Shown here: in pieces, positions 16,290 through 25,681 of the stretch
Position numbering within the stretch: the first letter of the stretch is position 1
Layout: each line of letters opens with the position of its first letter
Source of the DNA: Streptomyces sp. NBC_00708
GTDB taxonomy: Bacteria; Actinomycetota; Actinomycetes; Streptomycetales; Streptomycetaceae
Length of the DNA: 64,000 bases
NCBI GenBank assembly: GCA_036226585.1
Contig: CP108997.1
Coordinates: 7,192,001-7,256,000, forward strand
Reading direction: 5' to 3'
Translations under genes and position numbers: made by a program
The notes under the pieces: generated by a model
Databases searched by the model: none
What the model was told of the DNA's origin: nothing
What the model saw: the letters and a program-made list of their open reading frames with translations, nothing else

Positions 16290-17888
16290 ATGAAGATGAG
16301 AAGCATGGCGGCCCTGACCGCGATCCTGGTCGTGGCCCCCCTGATCGCGGTGACGCCCGGTCCGCAGGCGGCCGCTCGCACCCGCCCCGGCGACTCGGCG
16401 CGATCCGCCGAATCGACGCTGGTCGGCGGCATCGACCTCGACACGGTCACCATCCCCGAACTGCAGGCCCGTATGTCCCGCGGGGCGCTGTCCTCGGTCC
16501 GGCTGACCCTCGCCTATCTGCGCCGCATCAAGGCCGTCGACCCCCGGATCAACGCGGTCCTGCGCACCAGCCCGACAGCTCTGGGGCAGGCGGCGGCCAG
16601 CGACCTCAGACGCCGTCTCGGCAGGTCCCGCGGCCCGCTGGACGGCATCCCGGTCCTGCTGAAGGACAACGTGAACACCCGCGACATGCCGACCACCGCC
16701 GGCTCGCTGGCGCTCGCCGGGAAGCCGCCGAAGAACGACGCGGAGCTGGTCACGAAGCTCCGGGCGGGCGGCGCGGTGATCCTCGGCAAGGCCAATCTTT
16801 CCGAGTGGGCCAACTTCCGTGCGGCGAAGCCGACATCCGGCTGGTCGGCGGTGGGCGGCCAGACGCACAACCCGTACGTCCTGGACCGCAATCCCTGCGG
16901 CTCGTCCGCCGGATCGGCCGCCGCGCTCGCCGCCTCGCTGGCGCAGGTGGCGATCGGCACCGAGACGGACGGCTCCATCGTCTGCCCCGCCGGGATGAAC
17001 GCCGTCGTGGGCCTCAAGCCGAGCCTCGGCGTGATCAGCCAGTCGGGCATCGTCCCGATCTCCGCCGAACAGGACACCGCGGGCCCCATGGCCCGTAACG
17101 TGATCGACACCGCGCTCACCCTGTCGGTCCTCAGCGGCGGTGACACCGCGCAGGTCGGCGCCGGCCCGGACCTGGCGGAAGCCGCGGCCCGTCCCGGCGC
17201 ACTGCGCGGCAAACGCATCGGCCTGTGGCGGCTTCCGGTGCTCGGCACCGAGGTCGACGCCCTCATGACGCGCACGGCCGATCGGCTGCGAGCCGAAGGG
17301 GCCGAGATCGTCGAGGTGGACCTCCCGTACCAGGAACGGCTGGCCGAACTGGAATTCCCGGCGCTGCTCAGCGAGTTCCACCGGGACATCGACGCCTACC
17401 TCGCCACCCGGAACGGCCCGCGCGATCTGGCCGGGCTGATCGAGTTCAACCGGACCCACCCGCAGGAACAGACCTGCTTCGCCGGACAGGAACTCTTCGA
17501 ACAGGCCCTCGCGGCACCGTCCACCACCGATCCGGAGTACGTGGCGATGCGCACGGAGCTGGCGGATCTGTCCCGCCGGTCCATCGACGAGGTCATGGCC
17601 GCGCACGGTCTGGACGCCATCGCCTCCCCGGCGAACCCGCCCGCGTGGACCACCGACTGCGGCCGCGGCGACAACGACGTGATCCCGTCGTCCACCCCCG
17701 CCGCTGTCGCCGGGTACCCCTCGCTGTCGGTGCCCGCCGGATTCGTGGGCGAGCTGCCGGTGGGGCTGCTCCTGATGGCCGGCGACGGCCAGGACGCCGA
17801 CCTGTTGTCCCTCGGCGCGGCGGTGGAGCACCGGCTGGACGGCAGGCACGCGCCCCGGTACCTGCCCACGGTGCCGACACCGCGGTAG
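16290..17888 (+). CDS. Secreted amidase (amidase-signature family)
   Basis: 532 aa. The signal peptide occupies residues 1-32 (MAALTAILVVAPLIAV, then AAA). The amidase-signature Ser-cisSer-Lys triad is recognisable: Lys in PVLLKDNVNT, the Gly/Ser stretch NPCGSSAGSAAA and the nucleophile segment GTETDGSIVCPA. It would hydrolyse amides outside the cell. A Cys pair near the C-terminus (TDCGRGD, QTCFAGQ) fits a secreted enzyme. Relatives act on peptide amides or fatty-acid amides; the natural substrate is not clear. Start ATG 16290 was chosen to give the signal peptide. Confidence 0.88.
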   Translation: MKMRSMAALTAILVVAPLIAVTPGPQAAARTRPGDSARSAESTLVGGIDLDTVTIPELQARMSRGALSSVRLTLAYLRRIKAVDPRINAVLRTSPTALGQAAASDLRRRLGRSRGPLDGIPVLLKDNVNTRDMPTTAGSLALAGKPPKNDAELVTKLRAGGAVILGKANLSEWANFRAAKPTSGWSAVGGQTHNPYVLDRNPCGSSAGSAAALAASLAQVAIGTETDGSIVCPAGMNAVVGLKPSLGVISQSGIVPISAEQDTAGPMARNVIDTALTLSVLSGGDTAQVGAGPDLAEAAARPGALRGKRIGLWRLPVLGTEVDALMTRTADRLRAEGAEIVEVDLPYQERLAELEFPALLSEFHRDIDAYLATRNGPRDLAGLIEFNRTHPQEQTCFAGQELFEQALAAPSTTDPEYVAMRTELADLSRRSIDEVMAAHGLDAIASPANPPAWTTDCGRGDNDVIPSSTPAAVAGYPSLSVPAGFVGELPVGLLLMAGDGQDADLLSLGAAVEHRLDGRHAPRYLPTVPTPR

Positions 17889-17925
17889 CGGTCCGGGGTG
17901 GGACCGGATACAGCATGATGGCTCC

Positions 17926-18864
17926 GTGGAATTCGAGTCGCACCGGGGTGAGTTGGTGGCGTTCTGCTACCGGATGACGGGATCGGTGCACGACGCCGAG
18001 GATCTGGTGCAGGAGACGCTGCTGCGCGCCTGGAAGGCCCGTGACCGCTACGACCCCGCACGCGCGGCGGTACGGACCTGGCTGTACCGGATCGCGACCA
18101 ACGTGTGCCTCACCGCGCTGGAGGGCCGCGGGCGCCGTCCGCTGCCCTCCGGGCTGGGCGCACCGAGCGGCGACCCCGGGGCGCCCCTGACTCCGGCCCC
18201 GGACGTGCCCTGGCTGCACCCGTTCCCTGACGCGCGGTTCGACGTGGAGGCCAGGGCCGACCTGAGACTGGCGTGGGTGGCCGCGGTGCAGGTGCTCCCG
18301 GCGCGGCAGCGGGCGGTACTGGTGCTGCGCGACGTCCTGCAGTTCACCGCCGCCGAGGTCGGCGAGCAACTGGGGACCACGGTCGCGGCGGTCAACAGCG
18401 CGTTGCAGCGGGCGCGCGCCGCCCTTGCCGACGTGGGCGACGCCGGTGAGGTCGGCGAGCCCGACGATCCCGAGGTGCGCGCGGTCATCGCGCGGTACAT
18501 GCGGGCGTTCGAGGCGGCGGACGTGCCCGCGCTGGTGCGGCTGCTGGCCGACGACGCGGTGCTGGAGATGCCCCCGGTGCCGTTGTGGTACCGGGGCAGC
18601 CGGGACTACGGCAGATTCATGGAGCGGGTGTTCCGGATGCGCGGCAGTGGCTGGGGCATGCGGGAGCTCACCGCCAACGGACAGCCCGCGCTCGCCGCCT
18701 ACGCGCCGGGACCCGGCGGCGGGCACCGGCTGCACACCTTGCAGGTTTTCACCGTCACCGAGGGCCGCATCGCGCGCAACGTCGTGTTCGCCGATCCGCG
18801 CGTTTTCGAGGCCTTCGAGCTGCCGGGAGAGATTTTCCTGAACGAGTTCGGCCGGCAGCGATGA
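17926..18864 (+). CDS. ECF sigma factor with C-terminal SnoaL-like domain
   Basis: 312 aa from GTG 17926. The sigma-2 region is FCYRMTGSVHDAEDLVQETLLRAWK and sigma-4 is LPARQRAVLVLRDVLQFTAAEVGEQLGTTVAAVNSALQRAR. Residues about 185-312 form a SnoaL/NTF2-like domain (MRAFEAADVPALVRLLADDAVLEMPPVPLWYRG). This is the usual layout of the SigJ/ECF41-like and TIGR02960-type factors, in which the tail domain modulates activity and replaces a classic anti-sigma factor. The downstream RibD-like gene 57 bp later is probably part of its unit. Confidence 0.88.
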   Translation: MEFESHRGELVAFCYRMTGSVHDAEDLVQETLLRAWKARDRYDPARAAVRTWLYRIATNVCLTALEGRGRRPLPSGLGAPSGDPGAPLTPAPDVPWLHPFPDARFDVEARADLRLAWVAAVQVLPARQRAVLVLRDVLQFTAAEVGEQLGTTVAAVNSALQRARAALADVGDAGEVGEPDDPEVRAVIARYMRAFEAADVPALVRLLADDAVLEMPPVPLWYRGSRDYGRFMERVFRMRGSGWGMRELTANGQPALAAYAPGPGGGHRLHTLQVFTVTEGRIARNVVFADPRVFEAFELPGEIFLNEFGRQR

Positions 18865-18920
18865 GCCGGGGCGGTGCGGCCGGTACATACCGGTGAGCAC
18901 CGAACCGAAGGAGTCTCCTC

Positions 18921-19484
18921 ATGAGCGTCATCGTCATCGAGTTCATCACCCTGGACGGCATCGTGTCCGACCCGGACGGGTCCGCCGGCACGCCGCTGGG
19001 CGGCTGGGCCTTCCGGTACGGCCCGGAGGCCGTCGCAGGGGACAAGTTCCGGCTCGGGAGCACGCTGGACGAGGGGGTGCTGCTCCTCGGGCGCGCCACC
19101 TGGCAGCTGTTCTCGCGGATCTGGCCGGGACGCGACGACCCGTTCTCGGCCCGGATGAACGCCGTCCCGAAGCTCGTCGCCTCCCGCACACTGCGCGACG
19201 ACGACACATCGGCATGGGCGAACTCCCGGCTGCTCGAAGGCGACCTGGCCGACGCCGTCGAGCGCGAGCGGCGGGACGTGGTCGTCACCGGCAGTCTGAG
19301 CGTCGTGGACCGGCTGATGGCCGCGGACCTGGTCGACGAGTACCGGCTGCTGACCTTCCCCACCGTCCTCGGCACCGGACGGCGGCTCTTCCCCGTCGAG
19401 GGCCGCCACGCAGAGCTGGAATGCCTGGCCGCCGAGCGGGTCGGCGCCGCCGTCCTCACCCGCCACCGCAGGGCCGCCCGATGA
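18921..19484 (+). CDS. RibD C-terminal/dihydrofolate-reductase-like protein
   Basis: 187 aa with the typical start MSVIVIEFITLDGIVSDPDG, the segment LLLGRATWQLFSRIWP and the NADPH-binding/closing motif VVVTGSLSVVDRLMAADLVDEYRLLTFPTVLGTGRRLF. The family includes pyrimidine reductases and many stand-alone reductases of unknown substrate often found beside ECF sigma genes, as here. AAGGAG precedes the ATG. Confidence 0.85.
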   Translation: MSVIVIEFITLDGIVSDPDGSAGTPLGGWAFRYGPEAVAGDKFRLGSTLDEGVLLLGRATWQLFSRIWPGRDDPFSARMNAVPKLVASRTLRDDDTSAWANSRLLEGDLADAVERERRDVVVTGSLSVVDRLMAADLVDEYRLLTFPTVLGTGRRLFPVEGRHAELECLAAERVGAAVLTRHRRAAR

Positions 19485-19526
19485 CGGCCCCCGTCGCGCG
19501 CGGGACGCGCCGGGGCAACGGGTCCG

Positions 19527-21098
19527 TCAGGCCGAGGACAGCTGCTCCGCTATCTCCTTGACCCACGCGGCGCTCTTCGCCGCGTCGTTGAGGGAGTCGG
19601 CCCACTCCTGTGGGGTCTGGCGGTGGTGGGAGGGGCCGGCTTTCAGAGCGACGAGGAGGGCCCTGGCCGAGTCCCGCATGGCGGCCGATGTCTCGCCGCT
19701 TCCGTCGATCTCCGTGCCCGCCGCCAGCCCGTAGATCTTGCGCGCCATGGCCTGGCGTTCCCCGTTCTCCACCTTCTTCCAGAACTTCAGGGCCTCCTTC
19801 AGCGCATCCGGCCGGGAGGCGGGCGCGGCCGGGGTCTCGTCCGCCGACCAGCGTTCCGGGTGGCGGGCCCCCTCGTAACGTTTCATGCCCGCGCGGCCGG
19901 CCTTGTAGGCGGTGACGCCGAGGATCAGGCCGGCTGCCCCGGCGGCCAGGCCCCAGCCGACCGGATTGCTCGCCAGTCCGGCTCCTCCCGCCGTGGCGGC
20001 CACCGCCGTCACAATGCCGCCGGCGGCCTTGGTGGACTCGCCCACGGCGGTGAACGCCTGCTTGCCCAGCTTGTTGCGCTGCTTGCCCAGCGCGTACCCG
20101 TGCACGGTGTTCATCGTGTTGGCGTCTTCGGCGCGCCGGATGTCGGTCGCCGCGTCACGAGCGGCGCCCGTCGCCGCCCAGGCCGCGTCGATGGCGTCGG
20201 AAACGCGCGCCATCCGGTCCTCGCTCTCATGGTCCCAGTGGCCGTCCAGCGCGACGTACGCGTCGTCCGCGGCCTGTTCCGCGTCCAGCCGTGCCCGGTT
20301 CAGCCGGGCCATGGCCCCCTCGTCGGTGCGGTCGTGCCGTTCGAGCTTCTTCAGGGCGCGGTACTTGCGAGCGGTCAGCCCGACACGCGTCGCCGCGCGG
20401 GCGCCCTTCACCGCTCCGACGACGCTGGAGCCGATACCGCTCGCCTCGGACGCCGTCGCGGCGTGCGCCGCCATCTGCGCCTTGGTCAGTTCCTTCGCGA
20501 TGCCGAGGGCGTAGTTCCCCGCGCCGGCGGCGCCGATGACCGCGTCGGCCGTCTTGGAGTTGGCCTTCTTGTCCGCCGTGTGGAACGCGGCCCCGTCCTT
20601 GTGCTTCGTGGCGTCCTTCCTGGCCTTGACCGCCTCCATACCACTGAGCACGGCGCCGGCGGTCTCCGTGACGAGGTTCTCCGACGCGGCGGCGGTCCCG
20701 GATGCGCTGGTGGAGTGTTTGAGGCCGTCGCTCGCCGTCGCCGAGGCCTGCTGGGCGAAACCCGCGTTGGCGGGGACATGGACGCCCTTGACGAAGGTGT
20801 CGATGAGTTCGAGGTTCTTCTTGAGTTTGTCGAGGATCGCGGCGATCCGGTCGCGATAGCTCTTGCGCGCGGGGGGCGGGGCGGCGTTCTCCGGTTGATT
20901 CCCCCGGCCGTTCTCGCCCGCGCGCTGCACCGCCACGATCGCGGCCCGGTTGCCGAGGCTCGACTGAATCGAGAGGAGGGGGTGGTCCGGCGACATGAGG
21001 GACGGCGCTCCGGTCCGGCTCCGGTCCCGGTGCTGCCGGGCCTGGGGCAGGACTGTCGCCGGCTGCCGAGTCGGGGTGCGGTGGACCGGGGTGCTCAT
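19527..21098 (-). CDS. Large Ala-rich helical protein with eCIS-type GNRAA motif
   Basis: 523 aa from ATG 21098 (GGAGAGG upstream). The first 70 residues are basic and disordered and contain LLSIQSSLGNRAAIVAVQR. This resembles the LQ..LGNRAV..LQR tag found at the N-termini of cargo and associated proteins of extracellular contractile injection systems and DUF4157 proteins. The remainder is helical and Ala-rich with two glycine-rich hydrophobic segments (GGIVTAVAATAGGAGLASNP, GWGLAAGAAGLILGVTAYKAG) that could insert in membranes. No toxin catalytic site seen. No sheath, tube or baseplate genes lie in this window. Confidence 0.7.
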   Translation of the reverse strand: MSTPVHRTPTRQPATVLPQARQHRDRSRTGAPSLMSPDHPLLSIQSSLGNRAAIVAVQRAGENGRGNQPENAAPPPARKSYRDRIAAILDKLKKNLELIDTFVKGVHVPANAGFAQQASATASDGLKHSTSASGTAAASENLVTETAGAVLSGMEAVKARKDATKHKDGAAFHTADKKANSKTADAVIGAAGAGNYALGIAKELTKAQMAAHAATASEASGIGSSVVGAVKGARAATRVGLTARKYRALKKLERHDRTDEGAMARLNRARLDAEQAADDAYVALDGHWDHESEDRMARVSDAIDAAWAATGAARDAATDIRRAEDANTMNTVHGYALGKQRNKLGKQAFTAVGESTKAAGGIVTAVAATAGGAGLASNPVGWGLAAGAAGLILGVTAYKAGRAGMKRYEGARHPERWSADETPAAPASRPDALKEALKFWKKVENGERQAMARKIYGLAAGTEIDGSGETSAAMRDSARALLVALKAGPSHHRQTPQEWADSLNDAAKSAAWVKEIAEQLSSA

Positions 21099-21240
21099 GA
21101 CGTACCTCTCCTGGGCCGGACCGGGCGAGTGGAGAGTAGTCAGGCCGGGCGAACAACAGGGGTACGGGAGAAGAACCCGGCGACGGCGGTCCCGGCGAAA
21201 GCCGCCCGCCGTTCCGGTGTATCCAACTAGTGTGCGATGC

Positions 21241-24200
21241 ATGGAGGAAACCGAGACCCCGGCCACCCCCGAGCCGTCCGTCCTGCGCGGCCCACGCTCC
21301 CCCTACACCGCGGGCGACCGCATCGAGGTCCTGCTGGACCGGGTCGCGGCCGAGCACCCCGACGCACCGGCCCTGCGCCACCGCGACGGCACGCTCACCC
21401 ACGCCGAACTGGTGGCGGCGGCCAACCGGATGGCCGGAGCCCTCACCACCCGGGGCATCGCACCCGGCGACGTGGTGGTCGTCCGCACCGAGCGCACCCC
21501 GGACACGGTCATCACCCTCCTCGGCCTGCTGAAGGCGGGCGCCGTCTACGCGTGCGCACCGGTGGACTGGCCGGAAGCCCGGTGCGCCCAGCTCGTCCGG
21601 CAGACCGGCGCCGCGCACCGCCTCACCCCGCACACGATCCGGGAGCTGCGCGCGGCGAGCGCGTCCCACGCGCCCCGCACCCCCGCGCCGGCCGGCACCG
21701 GAACCGACGCGTTCTGCGTCTTCCTGACCTCGGGAAGCTCGGGCACACCGAAGGCGGCACTCGCACCGCACCGGGGCGTCGCCCGCACCGCGATCGACGT
21801 ACGACGCCTCCACGACGGCCCCCTGACATCCCTTCAGCTCTCCTCGACGGCCTGGGACGTCTTCGCGCTCGAACTGTGGGTGACGCTCATCAACGGCGGC
21901 ACCTGCGTGCTCTTCGACGACACGTATCTCACCGGAGCGCACCTGCGCGAACTGGTCCGCGACGGCGTCACCGTCCTCTCCGCCGCCACCCCCGTCTTCG
22001 CCATGCTCGTGGACGACGACCCCGGATCACTCGCGGGTCTCACCCTGCTCTTCGTCGGGGGCGAGCGCCTCTCGGCGGACCACGTACGGCGCTGTCTGCT
22101 CGCCCACCCCGGCCTCCGGCTGGTCAACGCGTACGGGCCCGTCGAGAACACCATCAACACCACGCTCTGGCCGGCCAGCGCGGACAGGGCCGGCGACGAC
22201 GTGCCCATCGGGACCCCCGTGACGAACACCGACATCCACCTCCTGGACGAGCGGCGCCGTATCGTCCCCGTCGGAGAAACCGGCGAGATCGCCGTCAGCG
22301 GGGACGGGGTGTCTCTCGGCTACCTGGGGTCCGATACGGAGACCGCCCGGCGCTTCGTGACGATCACCGACACGGACGGCGCCACCGTACGGGCGTACCT
22401 CACTGGCGACCTCGCGAGGATCGGGCCGGACGGTGAACTGCTCTTCGCGGGCCGTGCGGACCGCCAGTTGAAGGTGCGCGGGCTGCGGATCGAGCCCGAG
22501 GAGATCGAGCGCATCGTCGAACGGGTGCCCGGAGTGGGGCGCTGTGTGGTGCTGGGGCTGCCGCTCGGGGCGCCCAGCGCGACCAGGACGGCGGCGTTCT
22601 ACCGGGCGCCCGACGGCACGGTGCCACCCGCCCGGGTGCGGGAAGCGGTGGCCGAGGCGCTGCCCGCGGGGTTCGTCCCCGATCTGTGGTTCGCCGTCGA
22701 CGAGTTCCCCCTCACGGCGAACGGCAAGGCCGACCAGCGGGCGCTGGCCGCTCTCGTGGCGGACCGTGAAACGGAGCACGCCGGCGGGCCGGTGGACGAG
22801 GGCGGGACGGGTGCGCGGGCCGGGCAGCCGGACGGCGAAGGGCTCACCGAAGCCGTGCGCGCGGTCGCGTCCGGACTGCTGGGCTACCCCGTCGGCCCCG
22901 GCGACGACCTCTTCGACCGGGGCGCCACCTCACTGACCGCCATGCGCCTGGCCACCCGGCTCGGCCGGCTGCACGCCCGGGGCATCGGCCCGGCGGACAT
23001 TTTCCGGGCCCGCACACCTCGCCGCATCGCCGGACTCCTCGCCGACGCCCCGGCCGCCCCGGCACCGGACGACGGGGGAGCGACGGAGGCGGACCCCGGC
23101 CCCGAGACCGGGTACGTGCCGAAGGAACTCCCTTTCATCTTCGGCAGTTTCTGGACGGCGATGCGGGGCGGCAGCCGCCTCGACGAGGCCGTGGTGCCCG
23201 TGGTCTACCGGCTGCGCGGCAAGACCGACCCCGCCCTGCTGGCTGCCGCCCTGGACCACCTGGTCGCCCGTCACGAGGTGCTGCGCGTCCGGTTCGGCGA
23301 CGACCCCGACCGGCCATCGGTGCGCGTCCTGCCGGCGAGCGAGGCGAGGGGACTGCTGCGGCGGCACGGTACGAGCGCCGACCTGGCCACCGCGGAGCAC
23401 GCGGCCACCACGGCGGCGATGCGCCCCTTCGACCTGGCGGCCAGAAGCCCGATCAGGGCCGAGCTCTTCCCGGTGGCGGGCAGCGACGACGCGGTCCTCG
23501 CGATCAGCGCCCATCACATCTTCTTCGACGGCTGGTCGGCGCGGCTGTTCAGCGAAGAACTCGCTTCCACCTACGCGGTGCTGGCCGACGGCCGGATACC
23601 TTCGGCCGCGCCGCCGCCCTCGTACTTCCGTATCATCGCCGCCCACCGTGAGCAGCACCGCGAGCTGCTGCCCAAGGCGGTCTGGGCCCGGCGCAGGAGG
23701 ATGGCCGACGCCCCTGAGCTGGCCTTCCCCCTCGCACGGGACGGCCTGCCGTGGACCGGGCCCGCCGCCGAGGTGCCCCTCGCGATCGACGCGCGGATGC
23801 TGGCGGACGTGGGCGCGGCGGCGGCCACCGTCCACGGCACGGCCATGTCGGTCTTCTACGCCGCGTACGTCATGCTGCTGCGGTCCTGTACGGGGGCACC
23901 CGACCCGGCGGTCGCGGTCCCGGTGAGCGGCCGCTACACCGAGGACGAGAGCGGGCTCGTCGGCTGCATGGCGGGGCTGCTCCCGCTGCGGCTGCCCGCC
24001 ACGGCCACGAGCCCGGCCGAGCTGGCCGTCGCGGCCGCCGCCGAACTGCGGACGGCGATGCGGCCGCCCCTGGTGCCGATGGGGGCGGTGATGCCCGAGC
24101 TCCCCGCCGGACACCGGCGCCACCCCCTGCTGCAGGCGTATCTGCTTCAGGAGGAACTCCCGCCCACCACACTGCGGTTGGGCGAGGCGGATGCCGAGCT

Positions 24201-24384
24201 GATCCGGATTCCCTCGGTGAACGCGGGACCCGAGCTGACTGTGGAACTCTGGCCGCATCCGGCCGTCGGCGGCGTGCTGCGCTACCGGACCGACGCGATT
24301 CCCGCGGCCGACGCGCGCGCCCTGGCCGACGCGTATGTGGCCCATGTGGCCGAGGTCGTCCGGGCCCTCGGCGCCGACTTCTGA
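21241..24384 (+). CDS. NRPS-like protein: adenylation - carrier - condensation
   Basis: 1047 aa. The adenylation domain spans about 25-505: core A3 FLTSGSSGTPKAAL, A5 NAYGPVENT, A7 YLTGDLARIG, A8 RADRQLKVRGLRIEPEE, A10 PLTANGKADQ with the catalytic Lys. A peptidyl-carrier domain (about 530-600) has DRGATSLTAM, Ser near 563 for phosphopantetheine. The condensation domain (about 625-1047) has an intact HHIFFDGWS motif. The unusual A-T-C order means it would load an acid and pass it to a free amine or another partner. ATG 21241 has no ribosome site; TAGTGT at 21228-21233 is placed so that transcription could begin at the ATG (leaderless). It converges with the P450 of the thiopeptide operon 36 bp away, so membership is likely but not proved. 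Confidence 0.88.
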   Translation: MEETETPATPEPSVLRGPRSPYTAGDRIEVLLDRVAAEHPDAPALRHRDGTLTHAELVAAANRMAGALTTRGIAPGDVVVVRTERTPDTVITLLGLLKAGAVYACAPVDWPEARCAQLVRQTGAAHRLTPHTIRELRAASASHAPRTPAPAGTGTDAFCVFLTSGSSGTPKAALAPHRGVARTAIDVRRLHDGPLTSLQLSSTAWDVFALELWVTLINGGTCVLFDDTYLTGAHLRELVRDGVTVLSAATPVFAMLVDDDPGSLAGLTLLFVGGERLSADHVRRCLLAHPGLRLVNAYGPVENTINTTLWPASADRAGDDVPIGTPVTNTDIHLLDERRRIVPVGETGEIAVSGDGVSLGYLGSDTETARRFVTITDTDGATVRAYLTGDLARIGPDGELLFAGRADRQLKVRGLRIEPEEIERIVERVPGVGRCVVLGLPLGAPSATRTAAFYRAPDGTVPPARVREAVAEALPAGFVPDLWFAVDEFPLTANGKADQRALAALVADRETEHAGGPVDEGGTGARAGQPDGEGLTEAVRAVASGLLGYPVGPGDDLFDRGATSLTAMRLATRLGRLHARGIGPADIFRARTPRRIAGLLADAPAAPAPDDGGATEADPGPETGYVPKELPFIFGSFWTAMRGGSRLDEAVVPVVYRLRGKTDPALLAAALDHLVARHEVLRVRFGDDPDRPSVRVLPASEARGLLRRHGTSADLATAEHAATTAAMRPFDLAARSPIRAELFPVAGSDDAVLAISAHHIFFDGWSARLFSEELASTYAVLADGRIPSAAPPPSYFRIIAAHREQHRELLPKAVWARRRRMADAPELAFPLARDGLPWTGPAAEVPLAIDARMLADVGAAAATVHGTAMSVFYAAYVMLLRSCTGAPDPAVAVPVSGRYTEDESGLVGCMAGLLPLRLPATATSPAELAVAAAAELRTAMRPPLVPMGAVMPELPAGHRRHPLLQAYLLQEELPPTTLRLGEADAELIRIPSVNAGPELTVELWPHPAVGGVLRYRTDAIPAADARALADAYVAHVAEVVRALGADF

Positions 24385-24420
24385 AGCGGCCGGCCGCCAT
24401 CCGCCGGACGAGCCGCCGTT

Positions 24421-25626
24421 CTACCAGGTGACCGGCAGCGCCTCCGGGCCCAGAGCGGAGCGGCCCAGCTTCCACGGCACCTCGTGCTCCGGAACAGCCA
24501 GCGCGAGGCCGGGCAGCCGGGTGATCAGTGCCCCGATCGCGGCCCGCAGCTCGATCTGCGCCAACTGGGCACCCAGACACCGGTGCGGGCCGTAACCAAA
24601 GGCCAGATGACGGTTGTTGACCCGGTCGAAGTCCAGCTCCTCCGGGTTCTCGAACACCGATTCGTCATGGTTGGCCGAGTCCGCCTGCACCACCACCGCC
24701 TCACCCGCCCGCACCAGCCCGCCACCGAGCCGTACGTCCTGCGTGGCGATCCTGGTGAATCCGGACAGCGTGCCGATCGGCACATAGCGGAGCAGTTCCT
24801 CGACCGCGGGTTCGAGCAGCGCGGGGTCCGCACGCAGCCGCTCCAGATGCTCCGGATGGGTCAGCAGCGTGTAGACGAAGTTGCCCAGCTCATCCGTCGT
24901 CGTCTCATGACCTGCCAGCAGCAGAGTGACGGCGAAGCTCACCAACTCCTGCTCGCTGAGCCGGTCTTCGTCGTCCCGCGCCCGGACCAGCGTCCCCAGC
25001 AGATTGTCGGAGGGGTTCTCGCGCTCGACGGCGATCCGTTCCGCGAGGTAGTCCCAGGGCAGCCGGCCCGCCCTGCGCATCTTCGCGACCGCGTCGGCCC
25101 CGGTGGAGCGCATCGCCTCCGACCAGAGATAGAACAGCCGCCGCTCGGCGAACGGCACCCCCAGCAGCTCGCAGATCACCAGCACCGGAAGAGGCCTGGT
25201 GAGACCCGCCACAAGATCGGCCGACGGGCCCTTGGCGACCATCCGGTCGATCAACTGACCGACGAAGGACTCCACTCTCGGCCGCAGCTCGCGCATCCGC
25301 CGAGCGGTGAACGCCTTCGCCACCAGGCGCCGTTGACGGGTGTGATCGGGCGGGTCCATCGTCAGGATGCTCGACACCTGCTGCACCAGCGGAACCAGCC
25401 GGGGCACGTCCTTGCCGAGCGTGGCGGCCCTGCTGAACCTGCTGTCGGCCAGCACGGTCCTGACGTCCTCGTACCGGGTCACCAGCCATGCCTCACCGCC
25501 GTACGGCATGGTGATCCTGGCCAGCGGCCGCCGGCCGCGCAACCGGGCGAACTCGGGATCGATGCGCACACCCCGCGGCGGGTGGAAGGGGTAGGCGACG
25601 GCGGCCTGCTCACCGGTCGTGGTCAT
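24421..25626 (-). CDS. Cytochrome P450 of the thiopeptide cluster
   Basis: 401 aa from ATG 25626 (GAGG 9 nt upstream). Class I bacterial P450: I-helix oxygen-activation motif LLAGHETTTDEL (about residue 238-250), K-helix ExxR in VEELLRYVP, heme-binding loop FGYGPHRCLGAQLA with the axial Cys near 350. It is the last gene of the minus-strand RiPP operon, 55 bp after the YcaO gene. Thiopeptide P450s hydroxylate or epoxidise side chains or assist macrocycle tailoring. Here the candidate targets are the few non-Ser/Cys residues of the core (Ala, Pro, Leu) or the pyridine-proximal residues. Confidence 0.92.
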   Translation of the reverse strand: MTTTGEQAAVAYPFHPPRGVRIDPEFARLRGRRPLARITMPYGGEAWLVTRYEDVRTVLADSRFSRAATLGKDVPRLVPLVQQVSSILTMDPPDHTRQRRLVAKAFTARRMRELRPRVESFVGQLIDRMVAKGPSADLVAGLTRPLPVLVICELLGVPFAERRLFYLWSEAMRSTGADAVAKMRRAGRLPWDYLAERIAVERENPSDNLLGTLVRARDDEDRLSEQELVSFAVTLLLAGHETTTDELGNFVYTLLTHPEHLERLRADPALLEPAVEELLRYVPIGTLSGFTRIATQDVRLGGGLVRAGEAVVVQADSANHDESVFENPEELDFDRVNNRHLAFGYGPHRCLGAQLAQIELRAAIGALITRLPGLALAVPEHEVPWKLGRSALGPEALPVTW

Positions 25627-25681
25627 CGGGTGGTACCTCAGTCCCTCTCGTACGGATGGCGCGAATGGAGGCCGGGACCCG

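Noticed and set aside
16113..17849. Long minus-strand frame opposite the amidase gene
   Set aside because: The amidase with signal peptide and catalytic triad is on the plus strand; the antisense frame has no recognisable features.
21241..22760. Prediction of the amino acid activated by the A domain from specificity residues
   Set aside because: By-eye alignment gives a code near D-V-L-S-F-G-A-I-N-K, which matches none I know; too uncertain to name a substrate.
24386..24397. Palindrome GCGGCCGGCCGC between the A-T-C gene and the P450 gene
   Set aside because: Self-complementary but without a loop, and such GGCC strings are frequent in this DNA; not counted as a terminator.
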